DNA of 64,000 bases from Pararhodobacter marinus. Lineage in GTDB: Bacteria > Pseudomonadota > Alphaproteobacteria > Rhodobacterales > Rhodobacteraceae. The notes under the pieces were generated by a model. It had not been told where the DNA came from, ran no database searches, and saw only the letters and a list, made by a program, of their open reading frames with translations. Made by a program: the position numbers and the translations under genes. Location of the stretch: contig NZ_QEYD01000006.1 of the NCBI RefSeq assembly GCF_003122215.1, forward strand, positions 124,001 to 188,000. The letters are read 5' to 3'. Of this stretch, positions 39,290 through 47,978 are shown piece after piece. Numbering within the stretch: position 1 is the stretch's first letter; the number at the start of each line of letters is the position of its first letter.

Positions 39290-40750
39290 TTAATCCGCGC
39301 CGCCCGCGATCTGACCCGAGGCATAGGCCAGCAACGCCGCAGACGAGCGCGCGGTGCGCTGCGCCTCGACCCGCGCGAGCTGCGCGTCATAGAGCATCCG
39401 CAACGCGGTATCGACCTCGCCCACGGTGGCCAACCCGCGTTCGGACATCGAGCGCGCGGCGTCATAGGTCGTCTGCGCGGTCGACACCATCTCGCCCGCC
39501 GCGGCATTGGCGGCGAGCGAGGCGCGCAGGGCCTCGTAAGCGGCGATGATCTCGCCCTCGGCCATGGCGCGCAGGTTCTCGGCCTCGGCCAGCGCGGCTT
39601 CGTGTCCCGCCTGCGCCTCGGCCAGCTGCAATTGCCGGGCATTGCCGTCCCAGATCGGGATCGACACGCCCAGATACAGCCCCGCGACCTGTTGCGAGCG
39701 CTCGCCGCCGAGGCTGCCTGCGCCGGTATCGAGCGATCCCGTCAGCATCCGGCGGCCCAGCGTGGCCGAGGCCACGATGCGCGGTCGGAACGAGGCCTCG
39801 ACGGCGCGCACATTCGCCTCGCTCGCGCGGGCGCGGGCGAAGGCGGCCTGCAGATCGGGGCGGCGTTGCAGCGCATCATCGAGGAACGCATCGACCGCTT
39901 CGGGCGGGCGCGGCGGCAGGCGCAGGGTGCTGGACAGATCCACGCGGATCGGCTGGCGCGGCGACAGGCCGCACAACGTGGCCAGCCGGACCGAGGCGGC
40001 GCTGGTTTCCGACCGCGCGCGAGTCAGGTCGAACCGAGCCTGCGCCAGCACCTGCTCGGCCTGCGCCAGTTCGGTCACGGTGGCCAACTGCTGGCCGCGC
40101 CGGGCCCGCGCCATCGAGGCGATCTCGTCGGCGGCGGCAAGGCGGCGGCGCTGGATATCCTCGCGCTGGGCGGCGGCCTGAAGGTCGTAGAAAGCCTGCG
40201 TCACGTCATGGATCAGGGTCTGATGCGCGGCGACGAAGTTGACGTTGCCGGCAAAGGACAGCTCTTGCGCGCCCTCCCTGAGCGCCGCGCGCCGCCCGAA
40301 ATCGAAGAGCAGCCATTGCACCGAAAGAACCGCCGCGTTGACGCCGGTGCCGGCGCGCACATCGCCGCCGGGCAATACGCCCAGCGGATCGCTGACACCC
40401 GCGCTGTCCGAGGCATGGCGCCCCGCGAGGATCTCGGCGCTGAGCCTTGGCAGATAGGCCGCCTCGACCATGCCCACCGCCAGCGCCGCCTGCCGCGCCC
40501 GCAGCCACGCGGCGCGGGTCAGGGGGTTGTTGGTCTGGGCGATGTCGATCAGCGTGATCAGGTCATAGCGCTGTCCGGGCACCGGCGCGCGGCTGGCGGT
40601 GCCGCCGGGGACGCGGACATCGGCGGGCAGGGTGAAACCGCTCATCCCCGCCAGCGGCGCCGACGGATCGGCCGGTGCCAGCGCGGCGCTGTCGAGATTG
40701 GCGCAGGCGGCAAGCAGCACCAGCAGGGGGAGGGCGTTAGGCCGGGGCAT
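39290..40750 (-). CDS. TolC-family outer-membrane efflux lipoprotein
   Basis: 486-residue outer-membrane channel of an efflux system. Signal peptide with lipobox LAAC (Cys16). Two OEP domains with long helices: about residues 95-280 and 300-480, e.g. YDLITLIDIAQTNNPLTRAAW and LRMLYDAQLARVEAQR. Start is the ATG at 40750, 14 bases inside the 3' end of the FUSC gene; a longer upstream frame is rejected because the lipoprotein signal begins here. Last gene of the DUF1656-HlyD-FUSC-TolC operon. Confidence 0.88.
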   Translation of the reverse strand: MPRPNALPLLVLLAACANLDSAALAPADPSAPLAGMSGFTLPADVRVPGGTASRAPVPGQRYDLITLIDIAQTNNPLTRAAWLRARQAALAVGMVEAAYLPRLSAEILAGRHASDSAGVSDPLGVLPGGDVRAGTGVNAAVLSVQWLLFDFGRRAALREGAQELSFAGNVNFVAAHQTLIHDVTQAFYDLQAAAQREDIQRRRLAAADEIASMARARRGQQLATVTELAQAEQVLAQARFDLTRARSETSAASVRLATLCGLSPRQPIRVDLSSTLRLPPRPPEAVDAFLDDALQRRPDLQAAFARARASEANVRAVEASFRPRIVASATLGRRMLTGSLDTGAGSLGGERSQQVAGLYLGVSIPIWDGNARQLQLAEAQAGHEAALAEAENLRAMAEGEIIAAYEALRASLAANAAAGEMVSTAQTTYDAARSMSERGLATVGEVDTALRMLYDAQLARVEAQRTARSSAALLAYASGQIAGGAD

Positions 40751-42239
40751 GGCGGCTCCGATGCAGGAAGGCGTGATAGCGGGTTTCCGCAAGGGCGATA
40801 TCGGCCGAAAGGTCGGCCTCGCGTTCATAGCGCGCCATCTCGGCCAGACGCCGGGCACGCGCAAGGGGGGCGCGTAACCGCGCGATGGCGCGACCGCTGT
40901 CAGGGGGCGGGGCTGTGGACAGGGCGGTATCCATCTCGGCAATGGCGTCACGCGCGTCGTCGCGGGCCGATTCCGGCCACAGCGTCGCGAACACGGCCCA
41001 GATCACCGCGCTGCCGAACAGGATGCCGACGATCCGGCTGGTCGCCGCCGAAATCCCCGAGGGCGGCCCGAAGCCCGACAGCAGCACAAGGAAGTAACAC
41101 AGCGCCAGTTGCCAGCCCGCATAGGCGATCCTCTCGCTGCCCAGTCCGATCCATGCGGCGATGAAGGTGGGCGGCGCGAGCAACAGCAAAAGCCCGCCGA
41201 TATCGTCCGCGCGCGGCATCAGCCAGAACATCACCGCCATGCCGATCGCGGCCCCGATCAGCGCGCCGGTAAAGCGCAGGACGATGCGGTGATGCGTCTC
41301 GCCCCGTGTCCCCAGCGCGACGTAGAAGCAGGTGATCATCGCGGTGTGGATTTGGAACAGGCCGAAGGCGGTGTAGAACCCGTAAGTGATCATCACCGCC
41401 GCCAGAACCTTGATCGCGAACCTGACCGGGCGCGGATCGCTGAAGGCGCCGGGGAGCAGGAAGGGCTCGCGCTCGGGCGGCGGGGCGGCGCGGGCAGGGG
41501 CGGGGATCAGCCCGGCCTCGGCCAGCGCGAGCCGGTGATAGGCATCGTCCGCGCGCCGCAAGAGGCGGGTGGCCTCTTCGCCCCGCGCCTCGCCCAGCAT
41601 CCGGGCGAATTTGCGGTATTCGTCGAGCGGCTGCAGGCCCTCGTCCAGCAGCGCCTTGGCCTGTTCGCCATGCGGGGCGAGCAGCGCGCGGTCGAGCGCC
41701 GCGATATGCTCTTCGGCCCGGGCAAGCGGGCGCGGCCCGGCCAGTGCCGACCAGAAGGCCATCAGCCCCAGCGGCAGCACCAGCACCACCCAGATCCATT
41801 CGAAGGCACGGTTGATGAGCTCGGGCTCGGGGATCACGTCGACCAGCGTCAGCATGAACGCGAAGACGAAACCCGCCGTGCCCGCCAGCGGCCCCAGCTT
41901 GGACGCCTGCGACAGGAACATGCCGACGAAGGTGAAGCCTGCCAGCGCCGCAAGGCGCAGCATCGGGTCCTCCAGCACGCCGCGCAGCAACAGCACCCCC
42001 AAGCCCACCGCCAGCGAAGCCGCCGCGATCAGCTTGAGGGCGGTGAAGATCGTGTCGCCTGCATTGTCGCGAAACGCGAAGAAGATCAGGTAGCACGACA
42101 AAGCCGCCTCGGGCACCCGCAGGGCCATGGCGAGCGTCGTCGTGACCAGCACAAGCCCGGTGATGGTCAGCGCATCGCGCATCCGGCCCGGTTGCGGGGC
42201 CAGTTCGGCCAGCAGCGAGGGCGCGGCGCGCGGGGTCAT
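40737..42239 (-). CDS. FUSC family inner-membrane transporter (AaeB-like)
   Basis: 500-residue membrane protein of the fusaric-acid-resistance/AaeB class. About five to six helices in the N-terminal half (ALTITGLVLVTTTLAMAL, TFVGMFLSQASKLG, WVVLVLPLGLMAFWSAL), a cytoplasmic helical stretch with AEEHIAALDRALL, and a second membrane block with FAIKVLAAVMITYGFYTAFG and LSGFGPPSG. It is shorter than AaeB (about 655). Works with the HlyD-type adaptor to export aromatic acids or similar. Overlaps both neighbours. Confidence 0.88.
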   Translation of the reverse strand: MTPRAAPSLLAELAPQPGRMRDALTITGLVLVTTTLAMALRVPEAALSCYLIFFAFRDNAGDTIFTALKLIAAASLAVGLGVLLLRGVLEDPMLRLAALAGFTFVGMFLSQASKLGPLAGTAGFVFAFMLTLVDVIPEPELINRAFEWIWVVLVLPLGLMAFWSALAGPRPLARAEEHIAALDRALLAPHGEQAKALLDEGLQPLDEYRKFARMLGEARGEEATRLLRRADDAYHRLALAEAGLIPAPARAAPPPEREPFLLPGAFSDPRPVRFAIKVLAAVMITYGFYTAFGLFQIHTAMITCFYVALGTRGETHHRIVLRFTGALIGAAIGMAVMFWLMPRADDIGGLLLLLAPPTFIAAWIGLGSERIAYAGWQLALCYFLVLLSGFGPPSGISAATSRIVGILFGSAVIWAVFATLWPESARDDARDAIAEMDTALSTAPPPDSGRAIARLRAPLARARRLAEMARYEREADLSADIALAETRYHAFLHRSRHAPA

Positions 42240-43270
42240 GGATGCGACGTGCCGTCCGCACCAAGGATACGCACCGAGGCCGACGCGCCCAGCCGCAACA
42301 GGCCCGCCGGCGCGTCGTCGAGCTCGATCTCCACCGGGAAGCGCCGCGCGGCGCGCACCCAGTCGAGCTTGTTTGCGACCAGCGGCAGGCCCAGAAGCTC
42401 GGCCTCGTCATTCGCGCGCACGCCCCAGCCGATGCCGGTCACATGCCCGCCCAGAGGCCGGTCGGGCGCGGCCAGCAGGAAGACGCGGACGCGATCGCCC
42501 TCGGCGATGCGGGGCAGTTCGGTTTCGCGAAACAGGGCAGAGACGCGCCATGCGCTGTCGTCGATCAGCGAAAACAGCGGCGCGGCGGTGACGACGAATT
42601 CCCCCTCGGTCAGGGTCAGCCCGGCGATATAGCCCGCGCGGGGCGCGAAGATTTCAGTATTGCGGCGGTTGCGCTCGGCCAGCGCGACGGCGGCGCGAGC
42701 GCTGTCGACCTGCGCGCGGCGGGTATCGAGCGTGCCGACGAAGGCATCGGTGCCGCTGGCATGGCTTTGCGCCTGTTCCAGCGTGACCTCGGCATCGCGC
42801 ACGGCGGTGCGGGCGCTGTCAACCTCCTGCGCGGTGACGTAGCCCTGCTCCAGCAGCGGCTCCAGCCGGGCAAGCGTCTGCCGGGCCAGCGCCAGATTGG
42901 CCTCGGCCCGGTCGATCTGGCCCGAGGCGACATCGGCATTCGAGCGTTCGAGCGCGCGGTTGCCTTCGCCCTGACGCAGCTCCGATTCGGCCGAGGCCAG
43001 CGCCGCCTGCGCCTGTGCAAGAGCAAGGTCATAGGCTTCGGGGTCGATGCGGAACAGAAGATCGCCCGCCTCGACATGCTGGTTGTTCTCGACCGCGACC
43101 TCGATCACCAATCCCGGCACGATGGCCGAGATTTCGACGACGGGCGCGTCGATGGTGGCGGCGTCGGTCGTCGGGTGGCGGTCGGATTGCATCCAGGCCC
43201 AGCCGGCCAGCGTGATGGCCGCCAGCGCCAGCATGGCCACGACAATTCGCAAAAGCCCGCGCGTTGTCAT
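42236..43270 (-). CDS. HlyD/AaeA-family membrane fusion protein
   Basis: 344-residue periplasmic adaptor. An N-terminal anchor LLRIVVAMLALAAITLAGWAW is followed by the lipoyl half-motif TIDAPVVEISAIVPGLVIEVAVENNQHVEAGDLLF, given here by its ends, then an about 100-residue alpha-hairpin (LAQAQAALASAESELRQGEG and onward) and the beta-barrel GYIAGLTLTEGEFVV. Start is the ATG at 43270, overlapping the DUF1656 stop by four bases. Links the FUSC inner-membrane protein to the TolC-like channel. Confidence 0.9.
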   Translation of the reverse strand: MTTRGLLRIVVAMLALAAITLAGWAWMQSDRHPTTDAATIDAPVVEISAIVPGLVIEVAVENNQHVEAGDLLFRIDPEAYDLALAQAQAALASAESELRQGEGNRALERSNADVASGQIDRAEANLALARQTLARLEPLLEQGYVTAQEVDSARTAVRDAEVTLEQAQSHASGTDAFVGTLDTRRAQVDSARAAVALAERNRRNTEIFAPRAGYIAGLTLTEGEFVVTAAPLFSLIDDSAWRVSALFRETELPRIAEGDRVRVFLLAAPDRPLGGHVTGIGWGVRANDEAELLGLPLVANKLDWVRAARRFPVEIELDDAPAGLLRLGASASVRILGADGTSHP

Positions 43271-43485
43271 TGGTATCCCCCGATCCACAGGACATAGAGC
43301 CCGACGCCCGACAGTACCGCGACCGACAGGTGGAACACCGCCGGTGCGGGCAGGTGGCGGGCCAGGCCCGTCACGATCAGCACCTCGCGCAGGACCAGGG
43401 CCAGGATCATCCCGGCAAGGGCGGCAAACAGCCAGACCGGGAAAGAAGAGCCATAAATGGCGATGACCGGGGATCGCGGAGTCAT
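43267..43485 (-). CDS. DUF1656 small membrane protein (AaeX-like)
   Basis: 72-residue protein with two hydrophobic helices, VWLFAALAGMILALVL and FHLSVAVLSGVGLYVLWIG. This is the size and layout of DUF1656/AaeX proteins that precede HlyD-FUSC efflux genes. Start ATG at 43485 with GAGG five bases upstream on the minus strand. First gene of the efflux operon. Confidence 0.85.
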   Translation of the reverse strand: MTPRSPVIAIYGSSFPVWLFAALAGMILALVLREVLIVTGLARHLPAPAVFHLSVAVLSGVGLYVLWIGGYQ

Positions 43486-43824
43486 GGGGCCTCGGAGGAA
43501 TCTGTCGGCGGGCGCAGGCACATTTGTCTGCCCCTCGCCGGGCGGCTGCAAGGCGTGACGTTCCGGCACGTCCCGGGTGAACAGGGCCCGCGGCAGGGAC
43601 CACAGGCTTGCCGAGGCGGAATGCAGGCCGGGTATCACGGGCCAAAGCATTCCATCTGTAAATGCATGAAATTCAGACTATCAATTCGACTGATGCCTTG
43701 GCGCCCCTTAGCCTGCAGCTTGGGCAGGACCCGCCCTGGCGGGGTCTGCGTGGCGTCCGGGACCGGATCGTGACGGGCGAACAGGCGGGCGGCAGGACTA
43801 TCGGCTCGGAGGGAGGAGCCCCGA
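43486..43824. other. Divergent intergenic region between the efflux and TRAP operons
   Basis: 339 bases without a supported gene. The stretch 43650-43695 is markedly AT-richer and probably holds the divergent promoters; it contains the interrupted repeat TCAG-N13-CTGA (43673-43693), which could be a regulator site but is weak. GGGAGGAG at about 43810 is the ribosome site for the TRAP gene. Confidence 0.4.
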
Positions 43825-45753
43825 ATGCAGAGCAAAGAGAGTAACGCCGGCCCCGTGGCCCGGGCGATGGAGCAGGTCACCGGGCTGGTCGCGGTGATCG
43901 CGGTGGGCGGGATCCTTGCGGGGGCGGTGATCGTGGTGGGGGACGTGCTGGCACGATGGCTGTTCGGCACCGCCATCGTCGCGCTCAACGAGATCATGTC
44001 GGGCGTCTTTGCCGTCGCGGTCGCGGCAACCCTGCCGGCGGGCGCCGCGCGGCGGGTCAATCTGCGCATCGACCTGCTGGGCGCGCAGACCGGGCCGCGG
44101 ATGACCGCGTGGCTCACGCTGATCGGCTCGCTGATGCTGGCCGGGTTCTTCGCGCTGCTGGCCTGGCGGTTGTCGGTGCTGGGGCTGCGCTATCACGTTC
44201 AGGGGCGCGCCACCTCGATCTGGAACTGGCCGCTGGCGCCCACCTATTTCGCCATCGCGGGCTTCATGGCGCTGGCGGCTTTGGTGCAACTGGTCAATGC
44301 CGCCGAGGACCTGCGCCGGGCGTTGTCCACCCGCCGGGGCGCGGGCTCAAGCCCCGTCGTGATCCTTCTGGCCGTCGCGCTGGCGCTTCTGGCCGGGGGC
44401 GGCCTGATCTGGGGCTGGGCGGATTTTGCCGGTCTGGCGGGCTGGGCCGGGGCGCATCCGGCGGCGGCGGTGGGACTTGCTTTCGCGGTGTTGTGGATCG
44501 GCGTCCTTCTGCAACTGCCGCTCGCCACGGTGACGGCGGCGATCGGGCTGGCGGGGACGCTGCTGTATCTCGGCGGTTCGACGGCGGGGAACGTCTTTGC
44601 CGGGGACAGCGCGGATTTCCTGCGCGATCCGCAGGTCGCGACGCTGCCCCTGTTCCTGATCATGGGCGCCTTCGCGGTGGCCGCCGGTGTCTCGGACGAC
44701 CTGTTCCGCGTGGCGCAGGCGCTGCTGGGGCGGGTGCGCGGCGGGCTGGCCTATGCCACTGTCGCGGGCTGCGCGGGCTTCGGCGCGGTGAGCGGGAATT
44801 CGGTCGCGACCTCGGCCACGTTCGGGCGGCTCGCGCTGCCCGAGATGACGCGGCGCGGCTATGCGCCGGCGCTGTCCTCGGCCACCGTCGCGGCCGGCGG
44901 GACGCTGGGCGCGCTGGTGCCGCCGTCCGGGGTGATCATCCTGTTCGCACTTCTGACCGAGGAATCCATCGCGGCCCTGTTCGTCGCGGCGATGGTGCCC
45001 GCCCTGCTGGCGCTGCTTTTGTACTTCGCGACGATCTGGCTGACGATCCGGCTGAACCCGGATCTGGTCCCGCGGGCCGAGACCGGTGCGCGCAGCGACC
45101 TGATCCCGGCGCTGACCGGCGCCTTCCCGGTGATCGTGCTGTTCGCGGTGGTGATCGGCGGGCTCTATGGCGGGCTGTTCACCGCCACCGAAAGCGCCGC
45201 CGTGGGGGCGGTGGGGGCATTCCTGCTGGCGCTGGCGCGCGGGCGGCTGAACCGCAGCGCGCTGCTGCGGGTGTTTTCCGAGACCACGGCCTCGACCGCG
45301 ATGATCTACGCGCTGATCTTCGGCGCGCTGATCTTCTCCTTCTTCATCAATCTGGGCGGGACGCCGCAGATGGTCACCGACTGGATCGGCGGGATCGAGG
45401 CGCGGCCCATCGTCATCCTGTTCGTGCTGATCCTGTTCTACCTGCTCCTGGGCTCGGTGATGGACAGTTTCGCGGTGATGGTGATCACGGTCCCCGTGGT
45501 GACGCCGCTGGTGCTGGATCTGGGCTATGACATCCTGTTCTGGGGCGTGCTGATGCTGGTCGTGGTGGAAACCGGCATGATCACGCCACCCTTCGGCATG
45601 AACCTGTTCGTGCTGAAGGCGCTGCAGAAGGACGTGAATCTGGGCACGGTGATGCGCGGTGTCGTGCCGTTCATCCTGGCCGATCTGGTGAAGATCGTGC
45701 TCTTGGTCGCGGTCCCGGCGTTGTCGCTGTGGTTGCCGTCGACCATGAACTAG
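43825..45753 (+). CDS. TRAP transporter fused permease (DctQ-DctM)
   Basis: 642-residue inner-membrane subunit of a TRAP importer in which the small DctQ-like subunit (about residues 15-165, four helices, with VGDVLARWLFGTAIVALNEI) is fused to the large DctM-like subunit (about 185-642). DctM hallmarks include LPLFLIMGAFAVAAGVSDDL, GCAGFGAVSGNSVATSATFG, AAGGTLGALVPPSGVII, and GMITPPFGMNLFVLK near the end. The matching binding-protein gene lies convergently just downstream. Start ATG after GGGAGGAG. The transporter imports organic acids or similar anions using an ion gradient. Confidence 0.93.
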   Translation: MQSKESNAGPVARAMEQVTGLVAVIAVGGILAGAVIVVGDVLARWLFGTAIVALNEIMSGVFAVAVAATLPAGAARRVNLRIDLLGAQTGPRMTAWLTLIGSLMLAGFFALLAWRLSVLGLRYHVQGRATSIWNWPLAPTYFAIAGFMALAALVQLVNAAEDLRRALSTRRGAGSSPVVILLAVALALLAGGGLIWGWADFAGLAGWAGAHPAAAVGLAFAVLWIGVLLQLPLATVTAAIGLAGTLLYLGGSTAGNVFAGDSADFLRDPQVATLPLFLIMGAFAVAAGVSDDLFRVAQALLGRVRGGLAYATVAGCAGFGAVSGNSVATSATFGRLALPEMTRRGYAPALSSATVAAGGTLGALVPPSGVIILFALLTEESIAALFVAAMVPALLALLLYFATIWLTIRLNPDLVPRAETGARSDLIPALTGAFPVIVLFAVVIGGLYGGLFTATESAAVGAVGAFLLALARGRLNRSALLRVFSETTASTAMIYALIFGALIFSFFINLGGTPQMVTDWIGGIEARPIVILFVLILFYLLLGSVMDSFAVMVITVPVVTPLVLDLGYDILFWGVLMLVVVETGMITPPFGMNLFVLKALQKDVNLGTVMRGVVPFILADLVKIVLLVAVPALSLWLPSTMN

Positions 45754-45785
45754 CGCGGCGCGCGCTCCTGTCCCGCTTCACGAAA

Positions 45786-45810
45786 AAAGGGCCCCGTCGA
45801 GGGGCCCTTT
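45786..45810. terminator. Bidirectional terminator between TRAP subunit genes
   Basis: Ten-base-pair stem AAAGGGCCCC/GGGGCCCTTT with a five-base loop and flanking A and T runs, between the convergent DctQM and DctP genes. Confidence 0.88.
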
Positions 45811-45830
45811 CCATGCGCGGTTGCGGTTTC

Positions 45831-46850
45831 TCACTCGGCGATCGCGGCCGAGGCGTCGTCCAGCGACTGGCGGTAGATCTCGAGCGCCTCGGCGCCGCCG
45901 GGCGTGCGCTCGATATAGGCGGCTTCGATCGGGCCGCCCACGCGCTCGACCAGCTCGGCCACTTGCGCGTCGGTCATCGTGTGGAAGCGCCGCTCGCCGT
46001 CGCTTTGCACGAAGGCCAGCGCATCCGCTTCCCAGGCGTCGATGGCGGCGCCCGTCTGGCGCGAGGTTTCGCAGGTCGAATGCCGTTCCAGGATCTCCTG
46101 CGCCGCGTCGGGCAGGGCCTCGAACCGGTCACGCATCATGAAGACCAGCCCCAGCCCGCCGCCCAGAGGGGCGATCAGGTGGTCGGTCGTCACCTCGTTC
46201 AGCCGGAAGCCCGGAAAAGCGGTAAAGTTCATCACCAGGCCTTCTGCCGTGCCGCGCTGCAGCGCCTGATACATCTCGGGCACGTTGATCGACAGGGGCG
46301 TGCCGCCATAGGCCTGGATCAGTCCCGAGACCACCGGGCTGCCGGTCATCACCTTCATGCCCGCCATATCCTCCATCGAGGTGGCGGGATGATTCTGGAA
46401 ATGCAGGCTGGCCTGCGGGAACTGCACGAAGAGCAGCGGCACGATATCCGCCGTCTCGTCGCCGAAACCGCCCGCTTCGTAGAACAGGCAGGCCGCCAAT
46501 GCGCCCTGTTCGGCGTTTTGCACCATGAAGGGCAGGGTGGTGACCAGCGAGCGGGGGAAGCGACCGGCATCGAAGGCGGTGATGCCGAACACCATCTGCA
46601 CGACATCGTCCTGGATCCGGTCGAAGAAATTCGTGTGGTTCACGATCATCGGCCCGTTGCGAAGCTGGATTTCCAGCACCGAGGGATCCTCGGCGTTGAT
46701 CGCCTCGACCCAGGGAGTCAGGATGCGGGTGACAAGCGGGTGCTGTTCGGGATTCGCGGTGCCGAAGCCCAGCGTCTCCTGCGCGACGGCGGGTCCGGTT
46801 GCGAGAAGCGCCGCGCTGGACAAAAGCGCGGCGAGAGTGCGGCGGATCAT
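45831..46850 (-). CDS. TRAP transporter substrate-binding protein (DctP family)
   Basis: 339-residue periplasmic binding protein. Signal peptide MIRRTLAALLSSAALLATG then AVAQ, cleaved after Ala. The DctP fold shows MVFGITAFDAGRFPRS, LHFQNHPATSMEDMAGMKV and the TRAP-family selectivity helix GTPLSINVPEMYQALQRGTAEGLVMNF, given here by its ends GTPLSINVPEMYQ and GTAEGLVMNF. GGGAGG precedes the ATG at 46850. It is convergent with the DctQM gene and in the same direction as the LysR gene 113 bases upstream, so transport genes are split over two strands. Confidence 0.9.
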   Translation of the reverse strand: MIRRTLAALLSSAALLATGPAVAQETLGFGTANPEQHPLVTRILTPWVEAINAEDPSVLEIQLRNGPMIVNHTNFFDRIQDDVVQMVFGITAFDAGRFPRSLVTTLPFMVQNAEQGALAACLFYEAGGFGDETADIVPLLFVQFPQASLHFQNHPATSMEDMAGMKVMTGSPVVSGLIQAYGGTPLSINVPEMYQALQRGTAEGLVMNFTAFPGFRLNEVTTDHLIAPLGGGLGLVFMMRDRFEALPDAAQEILERHSTCETSRQTGAAIDAWEADALAFVQSDGERRFHTMTDAQVAELVERVGGPIEAAYIERTPGGAEALEIYRQSLDDASAAIAE

Positions 46851-46963
46851 GGGTTCCTCCCCTATATCTTTGCATCCCCCGAAAGACAGGGGCCGGGAAA
46901 GACCGTAGCGGCGCCTCATGTTTTTGAAAATTTGATTGGTTCAATGGAAGGTATTCATGGGAT

Positions 46964-47869
46964 TCATGGATCTGGCGCGACCGAGGCGATCAGCCGCTCG
47001 CGCAGCCAGACCAGCGCCGGATCGGTGTCGCGCATGCTGTGCCACTGGATGACCTGTTCCAGCGGCGCCATGGACAGCGGCGGTTCCGCCATGGCGAGCC
47101 CCGGATCCTGTTCCACCATCCGCCGCGCCAGCCGCCGCTGCACCAGCGCGATGCGATCCGACCCGCGCACCAGATCGCCGAGCGAGGAAAACGAGAAGGT
47201 CGTCACCGCCACGTTGACCGCCACGCCCGCATCGCGCAACAGATGCGCGGCATAGCTCTGCCCGCCGACCGGCGGCTCCATCGCGACATGTTCGAGCGCG
47301 GCAAAGGTCGCAAGGTCAAGATGCCCGGCCGCCGGATTGGTCGCGTCCAGGATGCAGACCATCGGGTCCCTCAGCAGCGTCTGCGACGGGTGGTCGGGGG
47401 ACGAATAGACGCGCGGTGCGATCAGAAGATCGGTATCGCCACGTTCAAGCTGCAAGCCCGGATAGGTGCGCTGCGGCTTGATCGTCAGCCGCATCGACGG
47501 GGCCTCGCGGGCGACCTGTTGCACGAAGGGCGGCACGACGGTCGCCAGGCTGTAATCCGACACCATCAGCGCAACGTTGCGGGTGCTGGTGGCGGGGTCG
47601 AAAACCGGGGGGGTGGCAACGGCGGCCTCGATCCGCACCAGAATGTCGCGCACGGGGCCCGCCAGCGCCTCGGCGCGGGGGGTCAGTTCCATGCGCCGGC
47701 CCACCTGCACCAGCAGCGGGTCCTCGAAATATAGCCGCAGCCGGTTCAGCGCGTTCGACATCGCCGACTGGGTGATCGACAGCTCGTCGGCGGCGCGGCT
47801 GACGCTTTGCAGGCGGATCAGCTTGTCCAGTGCCGCCAGCAGGTTGAGGTCGAGATTTTGAAAACGCAT
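46964..47869 (-). CDS. LysR family transcriptional regulator
   Basis: 301 residues from the ATG at 47869 (MRFQNLDLNLLAALDKLI). An upstream in-frame ATG at 47905 has no ribosome site and would overlap the operator. Helix-turn-helix: VSRAADELSITQSAMSNAL. Effector domain starts about 90 with RNVALMVSDYSLATVVPPF, NodD/NahR-like. Divergent from the seven-gene catabolic operon and upstream of dctP, hence the likely regulator of both uptake and breakdown. Confidence 0.9.
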   Translation of the reverse strand: MRFQNLDLNLLAALDKLIRLQSVSRAADELSITQSAMSNALNRLRLYFEDPLLVQVGRRMELTPRAEALAGPVRDILVRIEAAVATPPVFDPATSTRNVALMVSDYSLATVVPPFVQQVAREAPSMRLTIKPQRTYPGLQLERGDTDLLIAPRVYSSPDHPSQTLLRDPMVCILDATNPAAGHLDLATFAALEHVAMEPPVGGQSYAAHLLRDAGVAVNVAVTTFSFSSLGDLVRGSDRIALVQRRLARRMVEQDPGLAMAEPPLSMAPLEQVIQWHSMRDTDPALVWLRERLIASVAPDP

Positions 47870-47904
47870 GACCGGAATCCCAGTAATCGGATGAATACCA
47901 TACA

Positions 47905-47926
47905 TTGATACTTACAATTTCATCAA
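47905..47926. promoter_or_regulatory. Candidate LysR-type operator, TTGAT-N12-ATCAA
   Basis: Perfect five-base inverted arms TTGAT and ATCAA around a 12-base AT-rich spacer, in the 109-base gap between the LysR gene and the catabolic operon. Position and geometry fit a LysR recognition site. Confidence 0.5.
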
Positions 47927-47978
47927 TGCTCATTCCCTCGCTATGGTCCCCCGGAACGAACGGCGAAGGAGGATGCGC

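Noticed and set aside
47943-47978. Upstream start at 47943 for the C-C hydrolase
   Set aside because: Adds a basic peptide MVPRNERRRR without a ribosome site and overlaps the regulatory gap; AAGGAGG lies after it.
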